Shown: positions 43,024 through 51,527, numbered from the stretch's first letter. The stretch: DNA of 64,000 nucleotides from GWC2-56-14 sp043731355 (GCA_043731355.1 JAYTJE010000028.1:1-64000); one strand, 5' to 3'. The notes: generated by a model from the sequence alone, not told the origin. Numbers and translations are program-made.

Positions 43024-43680
43024 ATGAAGAGAATCATCGTAGTAACAGTAGCATTGGCATTTGTGCTCCTGAGCGCGGGCGCGGCACTTGCCGGCATCGC
43101 GAACAGCAAGCACGACATGAGGACCTACCTGATCGGACAGACGCTCGGATACGACGAAGTCTGCGTCTATTGCCACACGCCGCACAGCTCATCGATGCAA
43201 GCTCAGCTCTGGAACCACTCAGTTTTGACCACGCCTACTTACACAGTCTACGGATCTGCGACCATGAATGCCACGACAGGCCAGCCGGGAGCTGGATCGT
43301 TGATCTGCTTGGGCTGCCATGACGGCACCGTTGCTGTTGATGTCATGGTCAATACTCCGAACTACGGCGTCGCAGGAACGGATAATGGCGTTCTTACTGC
43401 TACTCTCAAAATCGATCCCACAAGAGGCGCATATTTGGGCCTCGACCTCGGGAACGATCACCCGGTCGGCTTTACCTATGATGCCACACTTGTAACCAAT
43501 GACGGCTCGCTTGTTGATGCGGTGACCGTGGGCGGCAGCACCTATGTACGCATTATCGGTGGCGTCGGTGGTAAGGTGGAGTGCGCAAGCTGCCACGATG
43601 CTCACAATACTGTCACGATGCCTTTCCTGAGAAGCGCCAACGCGGGCTCGGCTCTCTGCCTGCGGTGCCATATCAAGTAA
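43024..43680 (+). CDS. Secreted tetraheme c-type cytochrome
   Basis: A 218-residue protein with a signal peptide (VTVALAFVLLSAGAALAGI) and four CxxCH heme sites: CVYCH, CLGCH, CASCH and CLRCH. Extra histidines include TPH and the LGNDHPVGF motif that may supply distal ligands. It is homologous over its length to the cytochrome at 59963 (shared CHTPH, CHDG, NDHPV, CHxxH and PFLR). Located in the periplasm or outside the cell. It starts a locus with propeller, PpiC and outer-membrane proteins. AAGGAGGAAGC precedes the start. Confidence 0.92.
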   Translation: MKRIIVVTVALAFVLLSAGAALAGIANSKHDMRTYLIGQTLGYDEVCVYCHTPHSSSMQAQLWNHSVLTTPTYTVYGSATMNATTGQPGAGSLICLGCHDGTVAVDVMVNTPNYGVAGTDNGVLTATLKIDPTRGAYLGLDLGNDHPVGFTYDATLVTNDGSLVDAVTVGGSTYVRIIGGVGGKVECASCHDAHNTVTMPFLRSANAGSALCLRCHIK

Positions 43681-43707
43681 GCTGAGGATACGAACATAGC
43701 AGGTTCA

Positions 43708-43737
43708 AGAGGGGAGGAGACTCCCCTCTTTTTTTTT
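43708..43737 (+). terminator. Rho-independent terminator after the cytochrome
   Basis: AGAGGGGAG (43708-43716), loop GAGA, CTCCCCTCT (43721-43729) and eight T. A strong hairpin that should separate highly expressed cytochrome mRNA from the following genes. Confidence 0.95.
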
Positions 43738-44012
43738 AAGTCTTGTCGGGTGTTTGGGTTGTTGCCGAACCAAAAAGGTTTGACTTTATAATGATGGCGT
43801 GATAACTTACCAAAACCTGCGTTGTAATAGTTATTAAATAATCACAAACCAGAGGGGCCGCTGAGATGCCGGTTGATGCGTTCGCAAAAAGTCATAATCC
43901 ACCAGACGCGGAGACACTGAGAAATGCTTTTTAAATTACGAAGTTTTTCACCGCGTTCTCAGTGGTTCGATTCGACTTGTTACGAATCCATCAGATTTAA
44001 AGGGGAGTGGAA
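43738..44012. other. Intergenic region before the propeller lipoprotein
   Basis: No gene is seen. A TATAAT hexamer is at 43787-43792 without a good -35 box. Around 43900-43985 there is a GACGCGGAGACACTGAG ... CTCAGTGG inverted pair of the CACGGAGA repeat family. AGGGGAG stands before the next start. Confidence 0.5.
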
Positions 44013-45089
44013 ATGCATAAACATAAACACGGTTTACTGATAATTCTGATACTGAGCTTGCTTTTTGGGTGCGCGACAAAAGCGCCGCAAAAACCGCTGC
44101 TCGCGTGGCCCTCATTGCCGGCTCCGCCGCGGATAGCCTATGTGGAGAGCTACCGCGGTTCGATAGATTTTTTCGTGCCCAGTTTCCTTGATGTTATCTT
44201 AGGCGCCAGCCAGTCAGTAAAAAACGACATTAACAAGCCTTTTGCCGCAGCCGCTTACGGCGACAAAATATATGTTTCCGACACAGGTTTTGGATACGTG
44301 GTCGTGATCGACACAAAAGCGCGGAAGGTGTCTTTCCTTGGGGCAAGCGGAAGGGCTGTTTTGAAAAAGCCCCTTGGTGTCGCCGCCGCCGCTGACGGAA
44401 CGATCTATGTCTCCGACGGAAGCCTGAACAGTATTTACGCCTTTGACCGGAACGGCGAGCTTATGCTGGCATTTGGAAAGCCCGGTGAGTTTGCAAGGCC
44501 TGCGGGGCTTGCCGTCAACAGCGAGCTGGGACGGCTCTATGTGTGCGATGTCGCGGTAAATGCGGTTTTTGCCTACTCTCTCAAGGGGGAACGTCTCTTT
44601 GAGTTCAAAAAAGGAGCAGAGCCTGGAGAAGGCTACTTCAATTCTCCGACCCATATTGCCATTGACAGGAGAAATGGAAATGTCATCGTTGCTGATACGA
44701 ATAATTTCAGGGTGCAGGTTTTTGACAAGGATGGCGCATACCTGAGAAAATTCGGGCAATTGGGCGACAATCCCGGGGATTTCAGCAGGCCCAAAGGCAT
44801 CGCTGTCGACTCCGAAGGCCATGTCTACGTGGCCGACGCCGCTTTTAATAATTTTCAGATATTCGACGACACGGGAAAACTGCTGCTGTCTATAGGAAGC
44901 ATGGGACAGGGCGCCGGACAATTTATGCTGCCCGGCGGCATGTATATTGATGAACAAGACCGGATCTATGTCGCTGATGCCCTCAACAGAAGGATCGAGG
45001 TTTTCCAGTATCTGAGCGAGGCTTGGAAGCAGTCTCATCCCGAGGAGTATAAAAAATACCTTCTACCGGAGGCGGCGGTTATTAAATGA
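44013..45089 (+). CDS. NHL-type beta-propeller lipoprotein
   Basis: About 358 residues. The signal peptide ends in a lipobox (LSLLFGC, Cys about 20), so it is a lipoprotein. About six NHL/propeller blades follow, seen as repeated IYVSDTGFGYVVVID, LYVCDVAVNAVFAYS, VIVADTNNFRVQVFDKDG and VYVADAAFNNFQIFD segments with intervening GxFxxPxGIAVD. Such propellers bind proteins or sugars. NHL proteins also neighbour extracellular cytochrome genes in Geobacter, which fits this context. The next gene overlaps its stop or follows by 44 bases. Confidence 0.88.
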   Translation: MHKHKHGLLIILILSLLFGCATKAPQKPLLAWPSLPAPPRIAYVESYRGSIDFFVPSFLDVILGASQSVKNDINKPFAAAAYGDKIYVSDTGFGYVVVIDTKARKVSFLGASGRAVLKKPLGVAAAADGTIYVSDGSLNSIYAFDRNGELMLAFGKPGEFARPAGLAVNSELGRLYVCDVAVNAVFAYSLKGERLFEFKKGAEPGEGYFNSPTHIAIDRRNGNVIVADTNNFRVQVFDKDGAYLRKFGQLGDNPGDFSRPKGIAVDSEGHVYVADAAFNNFQIFDDTGKLLLSIGSMGQGAGQFMLPGGMYIDEQDRIYVADALNRRIEVFQYLSEAWKQSHPEEYKKYLLPEAAVIK

Positions 45090-45133
45090 TATCCCTTAGT
45101 CCTTGTTTGTGTCTGGTCTCAAATGGGGGGCGT

Positions 45134-46072
45134 ATGATTAAATTATTGCTGTCACTCGTTATCTTTTTTTATGCACTCCCGCTGCCTGCCGCTGAGCATG
45201 TGGTTGCCAGGGTCAACGGGGTCGTCATTTCCGCATCAGAGCTTGACGCGGCCGTAAGCCGACAGATCGCTACAGCCACCTATCACGGGTCTGTTCCTGA
45301 GGAAAGGCGCCCTGAATTTCAGGAACAAGCCCTTCAGAAACTTATTCTCCGCGAACTGCAATATCAGGATGCCGTGTCCCAGGGAATAAAACCGGACAAA
45401 AAACTGACGAAAACGAGGATGGAGTCCATAAAAAACAAATTTAACTCTGGAAAAGAATATAAAAAAGCATTGTCCGATGCGGGGCTTACTGAAGACGATA
45501 TACGCGCGGGTGTGGAAAAGAACCTTGTTGTGGAAGAGGTGATCAATAAAACCGGTGTGGAACCGGCGCGCTGGAAGGACGCCGAACTGAAGACGTACTA
45601 TGACTCGAATAGAGATAAATTCAAGCAACCGGAAAGTGTTAAACTGAGGATCATCTCGGTCGCGGCTGAAAAAAAAGCAACGGAGGCGCTGGCCCTGATA
45701 AAAGCGGGCGAGACGTTCGGAGCAATAGCGGGGAAAATGTCCGAAGACAATTACCGGACCACGGGAGGCGACCTCGGATATATTCACCGGGGCAGGATTT
45801 ATCCTGAGCTGGAGCGCGAAGCTTTTGCGATGAGACCCGGAGAAGTGAGCAATCCGGTACGCGCTGAGGGCATGTGGTTCATCATTAAAGTAGAAGAGAA
45901 AAAACCAGAGCAGCTGATCACCTTTGAGGAAACAAAGGACAAGCTCAGAAAAGAGTTAGAGGCAAAGCGCTCCGCTGAGTTGCTCGAAAAATGGAACCAG
46001 GAGCTCAGGGTAAAGGCAAAAATAGAAATTTTACTTGATGGTAACGAAAAGAATCCGCAAGTGTCACCCTGA
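45134..46072 (+). CDS. Periplasmic peptidyl-prolyl isomerase (PpiC/SurA type)
   Basis: About 312 residues from ATG 45134, where a clean signal peptide begins (MIKLLLSLVIFFYALPLPAA). A SurA-like N-terminal helical domain (VVARVNGVVISASELDAA, then LILRELQYQDAV) is followed by a parvulin rotamase domain with FGAIAGKMSEDN, GGDLGYIHRGRIYPELEREAFAMRPGEVSNPV. It likely folds secreted proteins of the same locus. An ATG at 45086 overlapping the upstream stop (ATGA) is the alternative start. Confidence 0.9.
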   Translation: MIKLLLSLVIFFYALPLPAAEHVVARVNGVVISASELDAAVSRQIATATYHGSVPEERRPEFQEQALQKLILRELQYQDAVSQGIKPDKKLTKTRMESIKNKFNSGKEYKKALSDAGLTEDDIRAGVEKNLVVEEVINKTGVEPARWKDAELKTYYDSNRDKFKQPESVKLRIISVAAEKKATEALALIKAGETFGAIAGKMSEDNYRTTGGDLGYIHRGRIYPELEREAFAMRPGEVSNPVRAEGMWFIIKVEEKKPEQLITFEETKDKLRKELEAKRSAELLEKWNQELRVKAKIEILLDGNEKNPQVSP

Positions 46073-46129
46073 CAAAACTCTGGCAGTTACCACGGAAAAG
46101 GCCACGGAGTATCACGGATACAAGTAAGA

Positions 46130-46272
46130 GATGAGTTCGTAAAAAGTCTTAAAAGCCGTCTTTGCGAGCGAAGCGAAGCAATCTCGTAGTTCGTATCTGC
46201 CTGATAAATCGAGATTGCCGCGTCGCTCCGCTCCTCGCAATGACGGCCTAAAAGACTTCTTACGAGACCATC
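46130..46272. repeat. MITE/REP-like long inverted repeat
   Basis: About 60-bp imperfect arms: GATGAGTTCGTAAAAAGTCTT ... GCGAGCGAAGCGAAGCAATCTCG on the left and CGAGATTGCCGCGTCGCTCCG ... AAGACTTCTTACGAGACCATC on the right. The CATTGCGAGGAGCGGAGCGA core is a widespread bacterial interspersed repeat whose translation gives the spurious peptide CEERSDAAIS. No transposase is encoded. Confidence 0.88.
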
Positions 46273-46368
46273 ATCAATAATAATGGACACACATCAGTAC
46301 TCCCCTGCGGAAGTTTTCCCACCTTGATACCCCCCCGACTCAATGCTTCGTGCAGTAATACTCAATAG

Positions 46369-46390
46369 TGAGCGATTACGCGCATTGAGC
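46369..46390. promoter_or_regulatory. Upstream activator-like site B
   Basis: TGAGCGATTACGCGCAT followed directly by TGAGCGACA. It is nearly identical to site A (42699-42725, opposite strand) and about 66 bases before the sigma-54 promoter. Confidence 0.65.
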
Positions 46391-46454
46391 GACATTTCTT
46401 CAATAAAAACAATAATAACTGTTTGAAATAATTGATTAATTAAGTTGTGGTTAT

Positions 46455-46470
46455 GGGCACGAAAATTGCT
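46455..46470 (+). promoter_or_regulatory. Sigma-54 promoter of the outer-membrane protein gene
   Basis: GGGCAC-GAAAA-TTGCT retains the GG and GC elements with the right 10-base separation. The start codon is only about 35 bases downstream. Confidence 0.75.
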
Positions 46471-46504
46471 TACATATTAATTGCAGAAATACTATGCCTG
46501 ATGT

Positions 46505-48445
46505 GTGAAAGCTATTCACTTGCGCAAAATTTTATATAAAATATTTTACTTATCAATACTTACCGTGCTTATATCCTGCCCAGGGCGCGCTGAGGCTTAT
46601 CGCGTTTCAGGCGTGGTTGCATTTACCTACAATGCCGATGAGCATCGTTCGGGGAATGTGCGCTCTTCTTCGCATTCATTCTCCCAGCAGTATAGCGCCA
46701 ATTTGCAAAGCTTTTTCTGGGACCCGCGGTTTCTCCGGTATAATGCTGGTGTTACCTATAACATTACCTCAGTCTCATCGTCCTCATCGTCGGAAAACAT
46801 TGGATTAAATTATGATCTTAATATGCGGTTTTTTCCCGGCATGATGGTATCCTGGGACCTTTACGACAGGCAGTCCACCAGCAAGATTTCGTCCGATAAC
46901 AATATCGCAGGTTATGATTTAAACACGAATTCATACGGTGGTTCTTTGCAGCTTAATCTCAGCCGCCGGGATGGTGGACGTAGAGGGAACAACAATAATG
47001 TCAACAACAACAATAGCAACAATAACAACAACAGTTATAACTATAATAATAATAATAACAAAAGCGGAAGTCTGATCAATTTCCGCCTTCCTGATATTGG
47101 ACTTTCCTACGGGCATGTTGAGTCTGATTCAGCGGGTGCGCTCAATCCGATCAATGAATCGCGCGACAACGTCGGCCTGACGCTGGCATACCGCATTAAT
47201 GCGAGGGCTGACCTGAATATGGGCCAGACCGATGAAACCTACAAAAACTTCATCACCGGCGGAAACTATGAAACGAAGTCCACGACGGTTGCATCGAAAA
47301 TCCTTGTGTCCCCTGAGGCCGACCTGAATCTGAGCGGCAGCCTGACAGACCGGACAACCTCTGGCTTTGCCGGATTCGGCCGTAATGATACCGCATGGTA
47401 TTCCACCGCGGCGCTTAATTTTAAAGAACGTGACGGAATACGGCACAGCTACACCTATAGCTACAACAAATCGCAGTCGGACTTTGCGGAAATGACGGGC
47501 CACAATGCCGCCGCCAATGTATCGTACCAGCTTAATCGCGACCTCTCCTTGCGTGGGGGCCTCCATTATACTCTTGCGGAGTATATTATCACGTCGCCAA
47601 CGGCAACCGTTCCGCAGGAAAAACAGAGCATGGAGTCAGGCGGCGCGCAGACCGGGGTGGCTTACCGAAAGCTGTATACCCCCGAATTCCTCGGGCTCTT
47701 CGCAATGAATACGGATTATAACTTCAATACGGGCTTCGTGGATATTTCGTCAACCCAGATAGATAAGGCCGCGGGGAGCGGTTGGTATTATGAGAATGCC
47801 GCGGCCCTCGGGTTGACGAGCATAGGATGGAAAAAAGACAGCGTGGCGACGAGTTATAATGTTTCCAGCAGGAGAGACCACTCGCCTCTTACGAACAACG
47901 TCCGGTCTCAGGGGCTCAGACTCGATGCTTCCACGGTCCGTATTCCTCAGACGACCTTTAGAGCGAATGCTTCCTATACCGTTACCGAGAGCAGCGCGAG
48001 CAATTATAGCGTCTTCTTGAATAACGCTCAGAATAATTCGAGCATCGGCAATCGGGCGCTTTTCTACGGTGTATCAGCAGTGTATACGGCCACGCCTTCC
48101 CTTACCTTTGATGCAGGCGCTTCGCAAGGACGTTCCTCGAATTCAACGCCGTCACTCTCCACTTTGCAGCCGAATGTGCAAGCGCCAATCGAGCAGGCGA
48201 TGTATTTCGGGGCCCACTATGGAAAGGCCCTTACCCGGAACGTGATGTTCCGGGCCAATGCCCGTGATGAATACCGCAAATCCTTCCGTGCGAAAACGGA
48301 AACACGCGATATAGATGCGGGTCTTGACTATCGCATCAGGCAGGTCCTGATGAATTTTACCTACCGCTGGAACGAGAGATTGCCTGAAGCGGGCCTGAAT
48401 ACGTACCAGCAGAGTTATATGGTGAAGCTGTCGAGGCCGTTTTAA
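46505..48445 (+). CDS. Large outer-membrane beta-barrel protein with Asn-rich tract
   Basis: A 646-residue protein with a signal peptide (ILYKIFYLSILTVLISCPGRAEA). It has long alternation of polar and hydrophobic residues over many strands and a closing ...YMVKLSRPF, an aromatic C-terminus as in outer-membrane barrels. Around residues 161-186 there is a low-complexity stretch almost entirely of Asn with a few Ser, Tyr and Val, likely an exposed loop. No heme motif and no named family recognised. Its gene has a sigma-54 promoter like that of the cytochrome operon, so a conduit or export porin for the cytochromes is plausible but unproven. Start is GTG. Confidence 0.82.
   Translation: MKAIHLRKILYKIFYLSILTVLISCPGRAEAYRVSGVVAFTYNADEHRSGNVRSSSHSFSQQYSANLQSFFWDPRFLRYNAGVTYNITSVSSSSSSENIGLNYDLNMRFFPGMMVSWDLYDRQSTSKISSDNNIAGYDLNTNSYGGSLQLNLSRRDGGRRGNNNNVNNNNSNNNNNSYNYNNNNNKSGSLINFRLPDIGLSYGHVESDSAGALNPINESRDNVGLTLAYRINARADLNMGQTDETYKNFITGGNYETKSTTVASKILVSPEADLNLSGSLTDRTTSGFAGFGRNDTAWYSTAALNFKERDGIRHSYTYSYNKSQSDFAEMTGHNAAANVSYQLNRDLSLRGGLHYTLAEYIITSPTATVPQEKQSMESGGAQTGVAYRKLYTPEFLGLFAMNTDYNFNTGFVDISSTQIDKAAGSGWYYENAAALGLTSIGWKKDSVATSYNVSSRRDHSPLTNNVRSQGLRLDASTVRIPQTTFRANASYTVTESSASNYSVFLNNAQNNSSIGNRALFYGVSAVYTATPSLTFDAGASQGRSSNSTPSLSTLQPNVQAPIEQAMYFGAHYGKALTRNVMFRANARDEYRKSFRAKTETRDIDAGLDYRIRQVLMNFTYRWNERLPEAGLNTYQQSYMVKLSRPF
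46981..47064 (+). repeat. AAC/AAT triplet tract inside the outer-membrane protein gene
   Basis: A run of AAC and AAT codons, broken by GTC, AGC and TAT codons, encodes the Asn-rich tract. Being in units of three, length changes keep the frame and would only alter loop length. Confidence 0.85.
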
Positions 48446-48574
48446 TAAAAGTTTATCATTTCTCCGTCAGCCTTCCGCATAAGGTCCCCCTGAGCAGTCA
48501 AGGTGTCCTCCGGTCAACGCACAGAAGCCGCAGAAAAGAGCATGAATGCGCTCACCAATCTCAACATGCAAGAA

Positions 48575-48665
48575 AATTTACCACGAAGAACACGAAGCGC
48601 GCGAAGTTAAAATAAATACTTTGATTTTGTCTTTTTCAATTTTTTCGTGATCTTCGTGGTGAAAA
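48575..48665. repeat. CCACGAAGA inverted repeat
   Basis: TTTACCACGAAGAACACGAAG at 48577-48597 faces TGATCTTCGTGGTGAAAA at 48648-48665 with an AT-rich loop. The gap between the barrel gene and the glycosyltransferase (48446-48704) otherwise holds nothing recognisable. Confidence 0.75.
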
Positions 48666-48704
48666 GGCTTTTTGGTCCCGGCTTGTCCGGGTTAGGATAA
48701 ACAG

Positions 48705-49463
48705 ATGATTCTCGGGAAAAGACTCATTGTGGTAATGCCCGCGTATAATGCGGAAAAAACGCTCCGGCAGACCTATGCGGAGCTCCCTCATGAGTATGTT
48801 GATGAGGTCATCCTGGTGGATGACGCGTCCCGGGACCATACGGCCTCCGTTGCGCAGGAGCTCGGCATCACCACGATCGTGCATGCCGAGAACAGAGGCT
48901 ACGGCGCAAACCAGAAGACCTGTTACCGGGAGGCGCTGAGGCTCGGCGCCGACATTGTGGTGATGGTCCACCCCGATTATCAGTATTCTCCGCGGCTCGT
49001 AACGGCCATGGCTTCCATGATCACGTCGGGGCATTATGACGTTGTGCTGGGGTCGAGGATTCTTTGCGGAGGGACCTGGCGGGGGGGGATGCCCTTCTAT
49101 AAATACATTGCCAATCGCTTTCTCACGTTGATAGAGAACCAGATGCTTGGAGTAAAATTATCCGAGTTCCATACCGGCTACCGGGCATTCAACCGGGAGG
49201 CGCTTCTTGCGCTGCCTTTGGAGGAGAATTCAAACGATTTTGTTTTTGACAACGAGATGCTTGCACAGGCGGTATACCAGGGCTTCCGCATCGGCGAGAT
49301 AAGCTGTCCCACAAAATATTTTGACGATGCCTCCTCGATCTCGTTCATGCGCAGCGTCCGCTATGGTTTCGGTGTTCTGGCGACGTCGCTGAAATTTGTT
49401 CTTCAGAAACTCGGCCTCGCACACTTTGCCCTGTTCAGCGGCCGCCGTAGGGGAGGGTGGTAA
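48705..49463 (+). CDS. Family 2 glycosyltransferase
   Basis: A 252-residue GT-A enzyme: IVVMPAYNAEKTLRQT, the nucleotide-sugar aspartates in ILVDDASRDHT, NRGYGANQKTCYREAL, HPDYQYSP and a FHTGYRAFNREAL acceptor-side motif. It resembles dolichyl-phosphate mannose/undecaprenyl-phosphate sugar synthases but has no C-terminal membrane helices. Donor and acceptor are unknown. Confidence 0.9.
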   Translation: MILGKRLIVVMPAYNAEKTLRQTYAELPHEYVDEVILVDDASRDHTASVAQELGITTIVHAENRGYGANQKTCYREALRLGADIVVMVHPDYQYSPRLVTAMASMITSGHYDVVLGSRILCGGTWRGGMPFYKYIANRFLTLIENQMLGVKLSEFHTGYRAFNREALLALPLEENSNDFVFDNEMLAQAVYQGFRIGEISCPTKYFDDASSISFMRSVRYGFGVLATSLKFVLQKLGLAHFALFSGRRRGGW

Positions 49464-49485
49464 ACCCGCCTCTCCATTGTTATCT

Positions 49486-49515
49486 CCGTGATATTCAGTG
49501 GCTTTTTCCGTGGTA
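49486..49515. repeat. CCGTGATATTCAGTGG repeat, inverted copy of 46088-46120
   Basis: Read on the minus strand it is TTACCACGGAAAAAGCCACTGA..., close to TTACCACGGAAAAGGCCACGGA at 46088. The two copies are in opposite orientation on either side of the barrel and glycosyltransferase genes. Confidence 0.6.
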
Positions 49516-49527
49516 AATAACGTAAGT

Positions 49528-50652
49528 TCAGCTGAAAGTAACGCAATTTCTGCCGTTTTCTTTCGAGCGATAGAGGGCTTCATCCGCTTTTTTGATGAGA
49601 GCCTCGGGTGTGATAACGTCTTTGCCGCTGATGCAGGCGACGCCCAGGCTTACCGTTACCTTGATATCGGAGGACCGGCTTCTGATGCTGAACGGATGGC
49701 GCTCAACTGCGTCGCGGATGCGCTCGGCCGTCGCCGCGGCATTGAGCTGTGTCAGACCCGGCATAATGATCGTGAATTCCTCTCCGCCGTAGCGGCAGCA
49801 GATATCCGTGGCCACGCGGCGGCATTGCAGCGTAAGAAGCTGAGACAGCTCTTTCAGGACCGTGTCTCCGGCCTGGTGACCGAAGTTGTCATTGAATTGC
49901 TTAAAGTGGTCTATATCGAGCATAATGAGGGTGAGTGGTTCGGGAGTGCGGTCGCGACGCGCCAGTTCCTGCCTGAGCCGCTCTTGAAAAACCCGGTGGT
50001 TGTAAAGGCCCGTGAGTCCGTCATGCTGGGAAAGATGTTCGATCGTTTCGAAGAGGTGGGCTTTTTCTATGCCTGCTGCGATCTGGTGGGACAAAATTGC
50101 CATGAAGTCCATGTCATCCACAGTGAGACCGTATTTTTTCGGGTGGTCGATGCCGATCACGCCGATGGTCGTATCGCGGACTTTCAGCGCCGTGCCGATA
50201 TAGGATCCGGCCCTTTTTTCTTCGCCCGGAACATGGATAAAATCATCCATGGTCTCGTAAAAAAGCCCCAGATCGTGGATTTGTATGTGCTCGCCGCTCT
50301 CAACGATTTTTCCCGGTGTGCCCTGCCCCGGTTGCAGGGAGAGCGGGCCTTCGACGCTTAGTCCGCGGGAGTAGGACAGCTCCAGGTTTTCTCGCGGGTC
50401 ATCGAGCAGATAGACCGAGACGCGGTCAAAAAGAATTGCCCCTTTGATGCTGTCAAAGATGCCGCGGAGCATCTCGCGCTTGTCCACCTGGGAGGAAATG
50501 GCGAGGGAAACATGGTACTGGACATACATCTCGTTCAGCTTCTTTTCGAGCAGGAGACCCAGGGCGTCGGTCTGCGCTTTCGCCTGCGCAAGCTCTTCTT
50601 CGAGCCTGGTGACCTTTTCCGGCAATTGCTCTACTCTTTGTTCATCAGGCAT
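49528..50652 (-). CDS. GAF-GGDEF diguanylate cyclase
   Basis: A 374-residue cytoplasmic protein. A coiled coil (about 5-45) is followed by a GAF sensor domain (about 45-205) and a GGDEF domain with DGLTGLYNHR, MLDIDHFKQFNDNFGH and the active-site CRYGGEEF (289-293). It makes cyclic di-GMP. The inhibitory RxxD site expected five residues before GGEEF is not intact (VATD), so product inhibition may be absent. The GAF ligand is unknown. Confidence 0.94.
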   Translation of the reverse strand: MPDEQRVEQLPEKVTRLEEELAQAKAQTDALGLLLEKKLNEMYVQYHVSLAISSQVDKREMLRGIFDSIKGAILFDRVSVYLLDDPRENLELSYSRGLSVEGPLSLQPGQGTPGKIVESGEHIQIHDLGLFYETMDDFIHVPGEEKRAGSYIGTALKVRDTTIGVIGIDHPKKYGLTVDDMDFMAILSHQIAAGIEKAHLFETIEHLSQHDGLTGLYNHRVFQERLRQELARRDRTPEPLTLIMLDIDHFKQFNDNFGHQAGDTVLKELSQLLTLQCRRVATDICCRYGGEEFTIIMPGLTQLNAAATAERIRDAVERHPFSIRSRSSDIKVTVSLGVACISGKDVITPEALIKKADEALYRSKENGRNCVTFS

Positions 50653-50702
50653 GTTGTATCACGGTGTGCGCTCGCGAAGAATCCGCCTATGGCCGACTGA
50701 AG

Positions 50703-51470
50703 CTAATTTGTTTTAGGCGCCAGTGGTTTGGCCGGCAGAGGCTGAGGCGCGGCGGTCCCGCTCGGGGCCGAGGCTGGTTTGAGCTGCTGGACCGCAACCG
50801 GTTTCTGGCCTGGTATGTTGATCGCCGCCGGGGCCTGGATAATGATGACTGTTTTCCGGTCTTTGATGGTGAACCCGCGATCGGGCATGGCCGCGGGGAA
50901 AGCTGCCGCAATGAGCGATTCCTGGCTGATGCCGCCTTTTTCAACCAGATATTTTACCAGGGCAGTTGACCGTTCCGAGGCGAGGGTACGCGCATCCTTT
51001 GCCGGGACCTTTTTTTTGCCCTTGCCGCGGGCTTCGACCGAAAGGGTCATATTGCCGACAAGGATTTCCCGGTCCTTCAGCGTGGGGTTTCTGAGCAGGT
51101 TGCCGATCTTCTGGAGCATGGGGACGCTGTCCTTGGGAAAAGTGATTGAACCGGGCAGATAGAGCAGTTGTTCGGAGATGTTCACGATGACGCGGGTATC
51201 GACAGCCTGCACCTCCGCTTTGCCAGCGTTCAGTTCAACGGCGAACTCCCGCTTTGCGGTTTCCATGACAGGCGCAACCCAGGCTGTCGCTTTTTGCTCC
51301 GCTTCTTTGCACTTTTTCAGGTCGGTTTTTGCTTTATCAAGTTCCTGCACACCGGTTTTCAGCTTCTGATTTTCCACGGTCATGGGTTGTGCGGTGGTAA
51401 AATAATAAAACGCCGCGGCGCCGAGAACGGCTGCGAGCAATGCTCCCAGAATGTAGGTTACGAGCTTCAT
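50703..51470 (-). CDS. OmpA-like membrane-anchored protein
   Basis: A 255-residue protein with one N-terminal helix (LVTYILGALLAAVLGAAAFYYF), a coiled-coil stretch and an OmpA/MotB-like region: VIVNISEQLLYLPGSITFPKDSVPMLQKIGNLL, then LASERSTALVKYLVEKGGISQESLIAAAFP. This fold binds peptidoglycan. A Pro/Ala-rich tail ends the protein. It probably links the inner membrane to the cell wall; the specific role is unknown. Confidence 0.8.
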   Translation of the reverse strand: MKLVTYILGALLAAVLGAAAFYYFTTAQPMTVENQKLKTGVQELDKAKTDLKKCKEAEQKATAWVAPVMETAKREFAVELNAGKAEVQAVDTRVIVNISEQLLYLPGSITFPKDSVPMLQKIGNLLRNPTLKDREILVGNMTLSVEARGKGKKKVPAKDARTLASERSTALVKYLVEKGGISQESLIAAAFPAAMPDRGFTIKDRKTVIIIQAPAAINIPGQKPVAVQQLKPASAPSGTAAPQPLPAKPLAPKTN

Positions 51471-51527
51471 GACTGCCTCCTTCGTGAGTGGGATGATGTG
51501 CGGTTACCGGAGCTTTCTCCCGGGCGC

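Larger units (their letters stand above)
46073..46504. other. Intergenic region with MITE-like repeat, activator site and sigma-54 promoter
   Basis: No gene is seen. The order is: a CACGGAAAAGG repeat (46088-46120), a long inverted repeat (46130-46272), an activator-like motif (46369-46390) and a sigma-54 promoter (46455-46470) just before the outer-membrane protein gene. Confidence 0.75.

Noticed and set aside
46087..46290. 67-codon frame with CEERSDAAIS
   Set aside because: Translation of the GCGAGGAGCGGAGCGA interspersed repeat, a known source of false proteins.
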